NCBI RefSeq assembly: GCF_019890615.1
Contig: NZ_JAINVZ010000003.1
Location: forward strand, 62,001-126,000
Length of the DNA stretch: 64,000 nt
Reading direction: 5' to 3'
Source: Streptantibioticus parmotrematis
GTDB taxonomy: Bacteria > Actinomycetota > Actinomycetes > Streptomycetales > Streptomycetaceae
The notes beneath the pieces are model-generated. The model saw only the letters and a list, made by a program, of their open reading frames with translations, was not told the DNA's origin and made no database searches. Below are positions 38,921-46,314 of the stretch, piece by piece (positions within the stretch are counted from its first letter, which is position 1; every line of letters begins with the position of its first letter). The position numbers were made by a program, and so were the translations under genes.

Positions 38921-39338
38921 TATGTCTCGGTCCGGGATTCGGAGACGTGGGGCATGTGTGCCCTGTCAGGTTCCGACCGTTTCGGCCAGACGTACCAGCG
39001 GGCCTAGTGGTAGCGAGTAACGAACTGTCAGTTCTCGGGCCGAGAGCGTGAGCACTCCTCAGCCCCGACTCAGCCCCGACTCAGCCCCCGACGGCAAACC
39101 GCTCTCGCGGGTCCGTCGCCACGAACGATCATCGTTCGATCACCAAAAGATGCCGGTGGTCCGGGCGGTGGTATCGCGGCGCTCGTGACGGCGCCCCTTC
39201 TCGCGGGATCTCTTAGGTATTGACGCCGCTAGGTATTGACGCCGCGAGCCACGATTGCGCGAGGCGCGAGGGCACATCGTGCTGGCGAGTCTCACCGACT
39301 TCGCCGACCGTTGTAGCGAAGCATTCGGTTGGTGACTT
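38921..39338. other. Gene-poor stretch with small tandem repeats
   Basis: No gene is supported here and GC content is visibly lower than around it. It contains an 11-bp repeat (CCCCGACTCAG, about 39064-39088) and a perfect 16-bp tandem duplication TAGGTATTGACGCCGC at 39214-39229 and 39230-39245. The TATTGAC in that repeat could form part of a promoter, but no downstream gene is evident on the plus strand. Confidence 0.6.
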
Positions 39339-39960
39339 CTACGTGGCGTCCGCCGTCACCAGCCGGAACAACTCCTTTAACTCCTGTACGTAAGTGAGCT
39401 GTCCGTACGGCGCCAGAGCCGCATCCAGTTCGCCGAGCCGCTCCGTGATCCGTGCCGAACCGATCGTCTGGCTGAGTGCAAGGGCACCGTGCCCAACCTG
39501 GCAAGCGCGCTCGGCCTCACCGTCCAAGAGGTAGCACTTCGCCAACCGCGACAGATAGCGCACGCGGTCACGCGCTCGGTCCGGCGCTCCGGTGCGCAGG
39601 AGGTCGAGAGCCTCGGCCAACGCCGTGATCGCCGCGTCGGTCATGCCCAAGTCGAGGTAGCACGCGCCCCGTTGTGCCACGACCTCGACGGCATCGACAT
39701 AGGAAACGTACGGTGACCCCTCGTCTCGGCCCGCCAAGGCGAAGTCGGCCTGCACGGCGTCGAGCACTCGCAGGCACTCCTGTTCTCCCAGCGAGTTCTC
39801 CCAGCGAGGCGTGGGCCCGAGCCGACCGCGCGCCCATGACCGTCCTGCACACGGCCCAAGCCGCCGTACCCGCTCCCCCACAGGGGCAACAGCGCCCGCC
39901 CCAGCCGGAGACAGACGCTGCGAGGCACCAAACAGGGGCCGTCCCGGCGGACAGCCCCTG
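39339..39960 (-). pseudogene. 5'-truncated, frameshifted TPR-type regulator remnant
   Basis: The 3' part encodes a tetratricopeptide-like C-terminus (YVDAVEVVAQRGACYLDLGM, AITALAEALDLLRTGAPDRA, VRYLSRLAKCYLLDGE, ERLGELDAALAPYG) of the kind found in Streptomyces XRE/TPR regulators. Upstream, homology continues in another frame as AWAVCRTVMGARSARAHASLGE. A perfect 13-bp tandem duplication (39783-39795 and 39796-39808) lies exactly at the frame change and explains it. No start or helix-turn-helix domain remains, and the sequence ends about 30 bp from a tRNA-Val 3' end. A TTA leucine codon occurs near the C-terminus (in VQELKELF), as in bldA-dependent genes. Confidence 0.8.
39783..39808. repeat. 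13-bp tandem duplication causing a frameshift
   Basis: TTCTCCCAGCGAG occurs twice without a gap (39783-39795 and 39796-39808). A 13-bp insertion shifts the frame of the TPR remnant. Confidence 0.9.
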
Positions 39961-39992
39961 GAAGATAACGGGTTCCAATTGTCTGGCTATGG

Positions 39993-40064
39993 TGGGCGAT
40001 ACTGGGTTCGAACCAGTGACCTCTTCGGTGTGAACGAAGCACTCTTCCGCTGAGCTAATCGCCC
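39993..40064 (-). tRNA. tRNA-Val(CAC), copy 1
   Basis: A complete 72-nt cloverleaf: acceptor GGGCGAT/ATCGCCC with discriminator A, T-loop TTCGAAC, and anticodon loop TTCACAC giving CAC. It differs from copy 2 by one base, which makes the first D-stem pair G-T instead of G-C. CCA is not encoded. Confidence 0.95.
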
Positions 40065-40101
40065 GGACGACGTGAACAATACAGGGCCGGGGACCCCGCG
40101 T

Positions 40102-40563
40102 TCAAACGGCGTCCCGGGCGCGGCCCGCCAGCGCGGCGCGCAGGCCGCCGAGGCCGCTGCGCATCATCACGGCGTGGTTGACGAGGAAGAACGGCCGGCC
40201 GGGCAGGGCGAGGCGGCGCATCAGGGGCTTGCGGACGACGACCCGCTGTTCGTACAGCGCCCGGCACCCGGATCCGTCCGGCGTGAGCGTCCAGCGGGCC
40301 CATCCCTCCAGGTCGCCGCTCATCGTGATCTGGAGGACCGCGTCGTCGGGCGAGCGCAGGACCTGGCGGACGACGACCACGAGGTCGTACGGGAGCAGTG
40401 AACGGAAGCGCACCGTTCCGGAGACGTCGTCGATCCGGTCCACCGATCGGACCTGCGGCCACCAGCGCGGGTATCCCTCGGGGTCCCCCAGGACCGCGTA
40501 CACGGTCTCGACGGGGGCGGCGAGCCGCCAGACGCTGCGGAACCGATACCGGCACCAGTCCAT
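40102..40563 (-). CDS. SRPBCC (START-like) family protein
   Basis: A 153-residue single-domain protein of the SRPBCC/Bet v 1-like fold, which has a deep hydrophobic ligand cavity. The typical start is WRLAAPVETVYAVLGDPEGYPRWWP (residues about 11-35), followed by beta strands VRFRSLLPYDLVVVVRQVL and WARWTLTPDGSGCRALYEQR, with a C-terminal helix (MRSGLGGLRAALAGRA). Ligand and role are unknown; many actinobacterial members act in lipid or polyketide metabolism. The start is the ATG at 40563. The gene is flanked on both sides by tRNA-Val(CAC) genes on the same strand. Confidence 0.85.
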   Translation of the reverse strand: MDWCRYRFRSVWRLAAPVETVYAVLGDPEGYPRWWPQVRSVDRIDDVSGTVRFRSLLPYDLVVVVRQVLRSPDDAVLQITMSGDLEGWARWTLTPDGSGCRALYEQRVVVRKPLMRRLALPGRPFFLVNHAVMMRSGLGGLRAALAGRARDAV

Positions 40564-40732
40564 GGCCCCAGTGTGACGCGTCGTCCGGGACCGGGCGGCA
40601 CCGGTCGGCCGACCCCGGAAGACGCCGGGGGTGCGGGTGGCGAAGCCCCCGCCGCGAGGCGAAGCCGAGCCGGGAAACACCGAGGGCGGAGCGGCCCGCG
40701 CTTTCCGCGAGCACACTCCGCCCTCGACCCGG

Positions 40733-40804
40733 TGGGCGATACTGGGTTCGAACCAGTGACCTCTTCGGTGTGAACGAAGCGCTCTTCCGCTGAGCTAATC
40801 GCCC
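40733..40804 (-). tRNA. tRNA-Val(CAC), copy 2
   Basis: A 72-nt cloverleaf with anticodon CAC, identical to copy 1 except for a G-C first D-stem pair. It lies 740 bp upstream of copy 1 on the same strand. Confidence 0.95.
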
Positions 40805-41148
40805 GGGTGCGGGGACAACATTAGCGCATGTCAGCGGGGGCTCCTGACCACTCGCACCGACCCTGTCGGCCACGAGGGCGCGACGGCACCCGGCGACGAT
40901 CACACTCGGCCACGCGTGATCACCGCACACGGACATCGAACAGTCACCCTCCGTGACCGCATCGCAAACCTCCCGTTTCGGCCCCATCACCACATCGGCC
41001 CACGATCACGGGCAGAAGCTGGTCCGAACGAAGTACCGGAAGCTTCACAAACCAGTCAGAGGGGTTTACAACGTCCTCGCAGGTGGCATGTCGATTTCGC
41101 CGACGTGCGAATCCCCGAGCGCACACTGAGCGAAAGGCCCTGGCGCTT
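40805..41148. other. ssgB upstream region
   Basis: 344 bp without a gene, between the divergent tRNA-Val and ssgB. It holds the BldD-like palindrome listed separately and a small GATCAC/GTGATC inverted repeat (40898-40921). The tRNA promoter should also lie in its left part. Confidence 0.6.
40944..40957. promoter_or_regulatory. BldD-box-like palindrome upstream of ssgB
   Basis: TCACCCTCCGTGAC matches the BldD operator pattern TNACNCWGNGTNAN at all specified positions but one. ssgB is a reported BldD target in Streptomyces. The site is about 190 bp before the start codon. Confidence 0.55.
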
Positions 41149-41562
41149 ATGAACACCACGGTCAGCTGCGAGCTGCACCTGCGCCTCGTTGTGTCGAGCG
41201 AATCCTCACTGCCCGTGCCCGCGGGCCTGCGGTACGACACGGCCGATCCCTACGCCGTGCACGCCACCTTCCACACCGGTGCCGAAGAGACGGTCGAATG
41301 GGTGTTCGCCCGCGACCTGCTCGCCGAGGGTCTGCACCGCCCCACCGGCACCGGCGACGTTCGTGTCTGGCCATCGCGCAGTCACGGCCAGGGCGTCGTC
41401 TGCATCGCCCTCAGCTCACCGGAGGGCGAAGCGCTCCTGGAGGCCCCGGCGCGGGCTCTGGAGTCGTTCCTGAAGCGGACGGACGCCGCGGTGCCCCCGG
41501 GCACCGAGCACCGCCACTTCGACCTGGATACGGAGCTGTCGCACATCCTCGCGGAGAGCTGA
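41149..41562 (+). CDS. ssgB: Sporulation-specific cell division protein SsgB
   Basis: A 137-residue SsgA-like protein of SsgB length. In Streptomyces SsgB positions FtsZ for sporulation septa in aerial hyphae. The sequence begins MNTTVSCELHLRLVV and carries the family segments YDTADPYAVHATFHTG, TVEWVFARDLLAEGLHRPTG and GDVRVWPSRSHGQGVVCIAL, with SPEGEALLEAPARALESFL near the C-terminus. The start is the ATG at 41149, with GAAAGG upstream. A very stable 23-bp hairpin follows. Upstream lies a BldD-like box. Confidence 0.95.
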   Translation: MNTTVSCELHLRLVVSSESSLPVPAGLRYDTADPYAVHATFHTGAEETVEWVFARDLLAEGLHRPTGTGDVRVWPSRSHGQGVVCIALSSPEGEALLEAPARALESFLKRTDAAVPPGTEHRHFDLDTELSHILAES

Positions 41563-41626
41563 GCCCCGCCCGTCATCCGCGGCCGTCCTTACTCGGGGGG
41601 ACGGCGCGGCCCGATCAGCACGCTCG

Positions 41627-41676
41627 GCGCGAGCGCCGTGGCCCACCCCGTCCGGGGTGGGCCACGGCGCTCGCGC
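41627..41676 (+). terminator. Strong terminator downstream of ssgB
   Basis: A perfect 23-bp stem (41627-41649 with 41654-41676) closed by a 4-base loop. It is among the most stable hairpins in the window and lies 64 bp past the ssgB stop. Confidence 0.8.
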
Positions 41677-41782
41677 GCTTTCCCGGCCGGCGCGGCAGGC
41701 GCGCTAGAGTCACGCGACGAGCCGGTGCGGATTCCGTCGTCGTGCCGGTCGCCGCCGACCCTCGACGCCAGGGAGCGCAAGC

Positions 41783-42340
41783 GTGCTGATCAGCCACGAC
41801 ACCCGGTGGGCGCTCGACAGCCTGGTGGACCTGCTCAACACCGCGCCGGACGGCGAGGACGACGACGGGCTGACGGATCTCGTGGCGCTCGGCGACTTCG
41901 TGGCCCGGCACCGGTTCAGCGACGTGGGAACGCTCACCGAGGACGACCTGGCGGCGGTGCGCGCGCTGCGGGAACGGTTCGCCGGAGTCTTCGCCGCCGA
42001 GGACGGGCACGCGGCGAGCGCCCTGATCAACACCCTGGTCGCCGAGGCCGGGACCACCCCCCGGCTCACCGACCACGACGGCTACGACTGGCACGTTCAC
42101 TACTTCGCCCCGGGCGCCTCGCTCGCCCACCACCTCGCCGCCGACGGCGGGATGGCGCTGGCGTTCCTGCTGGTCGCGGGGGAACGGGACCGGCTGCGGC
42201 GGTGCGCGGCGCCGGACTGCGGCCGGGCCTTCGTCGACCTGTCGCGCAACCGCTCGCGCCGCTACTGCGACAGCCGCACCTGCGGCAACCGGCTGCACGT
42301 CGCCGCCTACCGGGCCCGCAGACGGGAGACGACGGGCTGA
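41783..42340 (+). CDS. CGNR zinc-finger protein
   Basis: A 185-residue protein with an N-terminal ABATE-type domain (DTRWALDSLVDLLNTAP onward) and a C-terminal CGNR zinc finger. The four cysteines lie in RRCAAPDCGRAFVDLS and SRRYCDSRTCGNRLHV (residues about 138-172), the last followed by the family-naming Gly-Asn-Arg. Such proteins are predicted DNA-binding stress regulators. The GTG at 41783 has AGGGAG upstream. It stands alone between the ssgB terminator and convergent small genes. Confidence 0.9.
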   Translation: MLISHDTRWALDSLVDLLNTAPDGEDDDGLTDLVALGDFVARHRFSDVGTLTEDDLAAVRALRERFAGVFAAEDGHAASALINTLVAEAGTTPRLTDHDGYDWHVHYFAPGASLAHHLAADGGMALAFLLVAGERDRLRRCAAPDCGRAFVDLSRNRSRRYCDSRTCGNRLHVAAYRARRRETTG

Positions 42341-42370
42341 GGTGCGCCCGACCCGGAACCGGAAGAGCGG

Positions 42371-42490
42371 TCAGAATCCGAAGAGGTCGAGACACGCGCC
42401 GAAGAGCAGCAGCGTGCCGATGAACCCGAGGAAGAACATCAGGGGCGGCTGGGAGAGCGCGAACAGGCACCCGCGGGGCTCGTCGTTCAT
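42371..42490 (-). CDS. Small (39-aa) membrane protein
   Basis: A 39-residue open frame starting at the ATG at 42490 and ending at a TGA at 42371. It reads MNDEPRGCLFALSQPP and then one hydrophobic helix, LMFFLGFIGTLLLFGACL, ending in DLFGF. GAGG lies about 11 bases upstream. The composition is that of a single-span membrane peptide. I recall similar small proteins at this position in Streptomyces but cannot confirm that here. Function unknown. Confidence 0.65.
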   Translation of the reverse strand: MNDEPRGCLFALSQPPLMFFLGFIGTLLLFGACLDLFGF

Positions 42491-42572
42491 GTGGTGCGTG
42501 GCCTCAACAGGTCATGGGTCACTCGACGGGGGACTGACTCGCACAACAGTACGCGCCCGCATGTCCCAAGTC

Positions 42573-42646
42573 GGTTGCCTCAGGCGGGAGTTGGGGGTCT
42601 GACGATCGCCGCGATCATCGCGCGCCGACCCCCCGCCCCCGCAACC
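42573..42646. other. Possible structured RNA segment
   Basis: GGTTGC (42573-42578) pairs with GCAACC (42641-42646), and GGGGGTC (42593-42599) with GACCCCC (42627-42633). A GCGATC-type inner repeat lies between them, giving an extended hairpin in an otherwise empty 243-bp region upstream of the 39-aa protein gene. Confidence 0.35.
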
Positions 42647-42683
42647 AACACGCGAACCCGCAGGGGTGGTTTTCTGGCATGCG

Positions 42684-42716
42684 GATGCGGCGTCTCACTC
42701 AGTGAGACGCCGCATC
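42684..42716. terminator. 33-bp near-perfect palindrome, probable terminator
   Basis: Perfect 16-bp arms (42684-42699 with 42701-42716) flank one central base. It lies 17 bp past the stop of the membrane protein gene ending at 42734. Confidence 0.7.
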
Positions 42717-42733
42717 GTTCCGGGGCCGTTCGT

Positions 42734-43192
42734 TCAGATGCCGTGCTTGCGCAGGATCGCCTCGATGTCGTCGAACTCCGACGACGCGTTCTTGCCCGCC
42801 TTCGTCTTCTTCGGCTCCACCTGCCGGGGTCCCGGCTGCGCCGCGGGGGCGACAGCGGTCCCGGGCTCCGTCCCGGCCGCCGCCTTGCGTTCGGCACGCC
42901 GTCCCGAACGGCCCGAGGCGAGGCGGGCGATCAGGTAGAGCAGGACGGCCAGCGCGAGCACCGCGAAGCCGAGCCAGACGGACGGCTTGAGGACCAGGCC
43001 GGCCGCCCAGTCACCGACCGCCTCGCCGATCTTGCGGAACATCGTGATGAGCCCCGCCAGGTACAGCCCCACCGGCAGCAACGACACGGCGGCGACGCGG
43101 ACGGCCCGCAGGAAGCGGCGCCGCCAGGCCGTCAGCAGGGCCACCGCGAGGCCCGCGCCGGACAGGGCCACGCACACGGTCGCGGTCAGCAC
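42734..43192 (-). CDS. Hypothetical membrane protein with three helices
   Basis: A 152-residue membrane protein. Hydrophobic segments are VCVALSGAGLAVALLTAW, AAVSLLPVGLYLAGLITMF and VWLGFAVLALAVLLYLIA, followed by a basic linker and the conserved-looking C-terminal motif KNASSEFDDIEAILRKHGI. That tail, acidic then basic and ending in a short helix, may be a protein-binding site. I chose the GTG at 43192 because CAGGAG lies nine bases upstream; an ATG at 43261 is also possible. Function unknown. A palindromic terminator follows. Confidence 0.7.
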   Translation of the reverse strand: MLTATVCVALSGAGLAVALLTAWRRRFLRAVRVAAVSLLPVGLYLAGLITMFRKIGEAVGDWAAGLVLKPSVWLGFAVLALAVLLYLIARLASGRSGRRAERKAAAGTEPGTAVAPAAQPGPRQVEPKKTKAGKNASSEFDDIEAILRKHGI

Positions 43193-43388
43193 GGCCGACC
43201 ACTCCTGGTGCCGGTTGCGGACATGATGTCTCCCATCGCACGGACGTACCTGCTCCTCCATCGTGCCTCGCCGGAGCCGCCCGGGCCACGCCCTCACGGC
43301 AGCCTCAGGGAGATCTCCGGGTGCGCCTCCTTCGCAGGTGCCGGTCCGGGCGTGACGGGGGCGCGCCGGGGCTTGAGAGACTGGGGCC

Positions 43389-43895
43389 ATGAACCGAGCC
43401 ACCCCGTCCCCGGTCGTCGTCGAGTACTGGTGCGAGGCGCAGTGCACCGACTGCCGTGCCTCGCTGGACGACCTGCGCGCGCTGCGCGCCCGTTACGGCG
43501 ACGCGCTGGAGATCCAGCTGCGCCACTTCCCCCTCGACAAGCACGCCCACGCCTACGCCGCCGCCCAGGCCGTGGAGGAGGCGTTCGCGCAGGGTCAGGG
43601 GTGGCCGTACCTGGAGGCGGTGCTGGCGCGGGCCGAGGAACTGGGCGAGCGGGGCGAGCCGCTGCTGACGGAGATCGCCGGGAAGCTCGGGCTGGACGCG
43701 GAGGAGGTCGACACCGCGCTGGTCGACGGCCGCCACCTGCTGATCGTCGACGCCGACCAGGCCGAGGGCCGGGCGATCGGGATCACGGGCACGCCCACGT
43801 ACGTCGTCGGCGGCATCCGGCTCGACGGCGGCGACGGCCAGGAGGGCCTGCGCGAACGCGTCGAGCAGCTCGTCGACGAGGCGCTGCGCGCCTAG
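43389..43895 (+). CDS. DsbA-like thioredoxin-fold protein
   Basis: A 168-residue DsbA family protein. The redox motif is CTDC in WCEAQCTDCRASLDDL near residue 19, an unusual active-site dipeptide. The cis-proline loop is GITGTPTYVVGGIRLDGG near residue 133, and the helical insertion lies between. There is no signal peptide, so it acts in the cytoplasm. It is therefore not an obvious partner for the VKOR protein. The start is the ATG at 43389. The last four sense codons and stop form the first unit of a 35-bp tandem repeat. Confidence 0.88.
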   Translation: MNRATPSPVVVEYWCEAQCTDCRASLDDLRALRARYGDALEIQLRHFPLDKHAHAYAAAQAVEEAFAQGQGWPYLEAVLARAEELGERGEPLLTEIAGKLGLDAEEVDTALVDGRHLLIVDADQAEGRAIGITGTPTYVVGGIRLDGGDGQEGLRERVEQLVDEALRA

Positions 43896-43986
43896 CGGCG
43901 GCGAACCGTGCGGAGGCGCTGCTCGCCTGGTGGCGGCGAACCGTCCGGAGGCGCTGCGCGACTGGCGGCGGCGAATTCGTCCGGAG
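43881..43986. repeat. Three 35-36-bp tandem repeats spanning the DsbA-like gene stop codon
   Basis: Units 43881-43915, 43916-43950 and 43951-43986 each begin GCGCTG and end CGGAG. Unit 1 holds the last codons and the TAG of the DsbA-like gene. In units 2 and 3 the TAG has become TGG. Unit 2 differs from unit 1 at 4 of 35 positions. Confidence 0.9.
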
Positions 43987-44036
43987 GCGCTCCCCCGGCC
44001 GCCCGGGGCCGGGCCGCGGGGAGCGCCGCCGCGGTG

Positions 44037-44867
44037 TCACAGCAGGGACTTGGTCATCTCGTGCGACGTCGGGCGGTAGCCCAGCGACTCGTAGAGCCGT
44101 ATCGCCGGGGTGTTGGCCGTGTAGACGTTGAGGCCCAGGGACCGCACGCCCGCGGCGAGGCACTCGCGCTCGGCGGTGAGCATCAGGGTGCGGCCGTGGC
44201 CCCGGCCGCGGTGCGGCTCGGCGACCTCGACCAGGTAGACCCAGGCCGGCCGGCCCTGGGCCGCGCGCAGCCGCACCCACAGCCAGCCCACGTCGGCGCC
44301 GTCCGCGTCCAGTACGCGCAACGCCGTGTCGGGAGTGCGGTGGCCCTCCGGGAGGGTCTCGGCGTAGTCGGCGTCGGCCAGCTCCGCCGCGCGCTGCCGG
44401 GTCAGGCCACGGGCGACCCAGTCGTCGACGTACTCGTCCCGGGTGCGGGCCTGCCACACGGCGTAGTCGTCGGCGCCCATGGCGCGGACGGTCACGCCCG
44501 GCGGCAGGGGCGGTTCCTCGCCCAGCGTCTTGACCATGGCGCGGTTGCGTTCGGTGTAGCCGAGCACGGTCGTCAGCCGCAGCGCGGCGTGCGCCTCGGC
44601 CGGGACGCTCGCCTCCACCTGCCGGCATCCCCAGCCGCGCAGCACCTCCTCCGCGGCGAGCGCGGCGACGGTCCCCCGGCCGCGCCGCCGGTCCGGCTCG
44701 TCGATCTCCAGCCGTACGACGCGGCCGGTACGAGGACCGTGACGGCGGTCGGTGGCCAGCCGGATCGAGCCGACCGGGCGGCTGTTGACGCACACGGTGA
44801 AGTCGCGGGACCTGCCCCCGTCCGGCTCGCGCGACTCCGGCCCGGCCGGGCGCAAGGTGGTGGTCAC
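44037..44867 (-). CDS. GNAT family N-acetyltransferase with two GNAT-like halves
   Basis: A 276-residue protein with two acetyltransferase halves. The N-terminal half has RRRGRGTVAALAAEEVLRGW (a partly degenerate acyl-CoA loop, about residue 60). The C-terminal half is better conserved, with YLVEVAEPHRGRGHGRTLML near residue 208 and SLGLNVYTANTPAIRLYESLGY near the end. Mycothiol synthase has a similar tandem GNAT layout, but I see no specific evidence for it here. The GTG at 44867 overlaps the aminotransferase stop by four bases, so the pair is coupled. Confidence 0.85.
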   Translation of the reverse strand: MTTTLRPAGPESREPDGGRSRDFTVCVNSRPVGSIRLATDRRHGPRTGRVVRLEIDEPDRRRGRGTVAALAAEEVLRGWGCRQVEASVPAEAHAALRLTTVLGYTERNRAMVKTLGEEPPLPPGVTVRAMGADDYAVWQARTRDEYVDDWVARGLTRQRAAELADADYAETLPEGHRTPDTALRVLDADGADVGWLWVRLRAAQGRPAWVYLVEVAEPHRGRGHGRTLMLTAERECLAAGVRSLGLNVYTANTPAIRLYESLGYRPTSHEMTKSLL

Positions 44868-45682
44868 GGGTTGGGCTCCGCCCCGGCGCGCTCGGCGAAG
44901 ACCCGCATGGCCTTGGTGGTCACCGGGCCCGGCGCGCCCGCCAGTTCGCGGTCGTCGACCCGGTGCACGGCCTGCACGTCGCGCAGGGTCGAGGTCAGGA
45001 AGACCTCCTGCGCGCGCTCCAGCGCGTCCAGCGGGAGGTCGGCCTCCCGCGCCCCGGTCCAGTCGATCACCAGTTGCCGGGTGATGCCGGCCAGGCAGCC
45101 GGACTCCAGGGGCGGGGTGAGCAGTTCACCGTCGAGCACGACGAAGACGTTGGAGCCGGTGCCCTCGCACAGCCGGTCCCTGGTGTTGCCGAACAGCGCC
45201 TCGGACGCGCCGTGCTCGTGGGCCCGGGCGAGCGCGAGCACGTTCTCGCCGTACGAGGTGGTCTTCAGGCCGCTCAGCGCGCCACGCTCGTTGCGCACCC
45301 ACGGGACGGTGACGACCGCGGTGGTGTCCGGCCGGGGGTGCGCCTCGGAGACGGCGACGACGAGGGTGGTGCCGTGGTCGCCGCGTTCCGAGCCGAGCGG
45401 GGAGACGCCTCCGGTGTACGTGACGCGCATCCGCCCCAGCGGCATCGGGTTGCTCTCCAGCACCGCCAGGCACGCCCGCCGCACCTCGTCGGCGTCCGGC
45501 TCGGGCAGGCCGAGGCCACGGGCGGAGCGGGCGAGTCTGGCGACATGGCGGTCGAGGGCGAACGGCTCGCCCTCGACTGACTTCACCGTCTCGAACACGC
45601 CGTCGCCCACCGTCAGTCCGTGGTCGAGGACGGAGACGGTCGCGCTCTCCTCTTCTCTCAGTCCACCGTTCACCCAGATCAT
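44864..45682 (-). CDS. Class IV aminotransferase (aminodeoxychorismate lyase-like)
   Basis: A 272-residue fold type IV PLP enzyme. The N-terminal MIWVNGGLREEESATVSVLDHGL and GDGVFETVK are typical of aminodeoxychorismate lyases and D-amino-acid aminotransferases. The PLP lysine lies in GLKTTSYGENVLALARA near residue 145, and the phosphate-binding segment is CEGTGSNVFVV near residue 175. The reaction, lyase for p-aminobenzoate or transaminase, cannot be settled from sequence. The ATG at 45682 has GGAGGG about ten bases upstream; an upstream in-frame start at 45700 lacks one. Confidence 0.87.
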   Translation of the reverse strand: MIWVNGGLREEESATVSVLDHGLTVGDGVFETVKSVEGEPFALDRHVARLARSARGLGLPEPDADEVRRACLAVLESNPMPLGRMRVTYTGGVSPLGSERGDHGTTLVVAVSEAHPRPDTTAVVTVPWVRNERGALSGLKTTSYGENVLALARAHEHGASEALFGNTRDRLCEGTGSNVFVVLDGELLTPPLESGCLAGITRQLVIDWTGAREADLPLDALERAQEVFLTSTLRDVQAVHRVDDRELAGAPGPVTTKAMRVFAERAGAEPNP

Positions 45683-45850
45683 CAAGGGTCGGCCCTCCAC
45701 CGGAGTCGGTTCGTCGTCGCGTTCATGACCAGGTGTCCCACGACGTCGGCACGCGTCCGCCGCGACGTCCGCGTCCCGTTCCCGACGCTACCGCCGCGGA
45801 CCACCCGGTGGTGACCCCTCACACCGCCCGGCACGCTGCGGAAACGGAAT

Positions 45851-45878
45851 TTGAGCTGGCGCGGAATTCCGCTAGAGT
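45851..45878 (+). promoter_or_regulatory. Promoter of the tRNA Gly-Cys-Val cluster
   Basis: -35 TTGAGC (45851-45856) and -10 TAGAGT (45873-45878) with a 16-bp spacer lie 45 bp before tRNA-Gly, in a locally AT-richer stretch. The pattern fits the main vegetative sigma factor. Confidence 0.7.
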
Positions 45879-45923
45879 TCAACACGTCGCCGGGACGCGG
45901 GAGCGCCCTGGATCACGGCACAC

Positions 45924-45996
45924 GCGGACGTGGCTCAGTTGGTAGAGCATCACCTTGCCAAGGTGAGGGTCGCGGGTTCGAATCCCGTCGTCCGCT
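45924..45996 (+). tRNA. tRNA-Gly(GCC)
   Basis: A 73-nt cloverleaf: acceptor GCGGACG/CGTCCGC with U73, anticodon loop TTGCCAA giving GCC, and T-loop TTCGAAT. First gene of the cluster. Confidence 0.96.
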
Positions 45997-46021
45997 CGAT
46001 GGGGGTCCTGTGATCCCCGTT

Positions 46022-46092
46022 GGTGGAGTGGCCGAGAGGCGAGGCAACGGCCTGCAAAGCCGTCTACACGGGTTCAAATCCCGTCTCCACCT
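46022..46092 (+). tRNA. tRNA-Cys(GCA)
   Basis: A 71-nt cloverleaf: acceptor GGTGGAG/CTCCACC with U73, and anticodon loop CTGCAAA giving GCA. It lies 25 bp after tRNA-Gly. Confidence 0.96.
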
Positions 46093-46093
46093 C

Positions 46094-46165
46094 GGACGAT
46101 TAGCTCAGCGGGAGAGCGCTTCCCTGACACGGAAGAGGTCACTGGTTCAATCCCAGTATCGTCCA
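46094..46165 (+). tRNA. tRNA-Val(GAC), copy 1
   Basis: A 72-nt cloverleaf with acceptor GGACGAT/ATCGTCC, discriminator A, and anticodon loop CTGACAC giving GAC. Only one base separates it from tRNA-Cys. Confidence 0.96.
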
Positions 46166-46211
46166 CTGGATCCGCGAGGATCCCCCAGCGGTGTCCCTGC
46201 GGCACCATCCC

Positions 46212-46283
46212 GCGCGATTAGCTCAGCGGGAGAGCGCTTCCCTGACACGGAAGAGGTCACTGGTTCAATCCCAGTATCGCGCA
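46212..46283 (+). tRNA. tRNA-Val(GAC), copy 2, with compensated acceptor stem
   Basis: Identical to copies 1 and 3 except in the acceptor stem, which reads GCGCGAT/ATCGCGC. Pairs 2-71 and 3-70 both changed while staying paired, so the gene looks functional. Confidence 0.95.
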
Positions 46284-46314
46284 CGCAGCATGCCCCTCGC
46301 GGGGTGTGCGTCCC

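Noticed and set aside
42573-42646. 6C non-coding RNA, because of the runs of C
   Set aside because: The C-runs fall in a stem rather than in two separate hairpin loops as the 6C class requires.
43389-43895. DsbA-like protein as redox partner of the VKOR protein
   Set aside because: It has no signal peptide or membrane anchor, so it should not meet the extracytoplasmic VKOR active site.
43881-43986. CRISPR array
   Set aside because: The repeats are contiguous without unique spacers and contain the preceding gene's stop codon; there are no cas genes.
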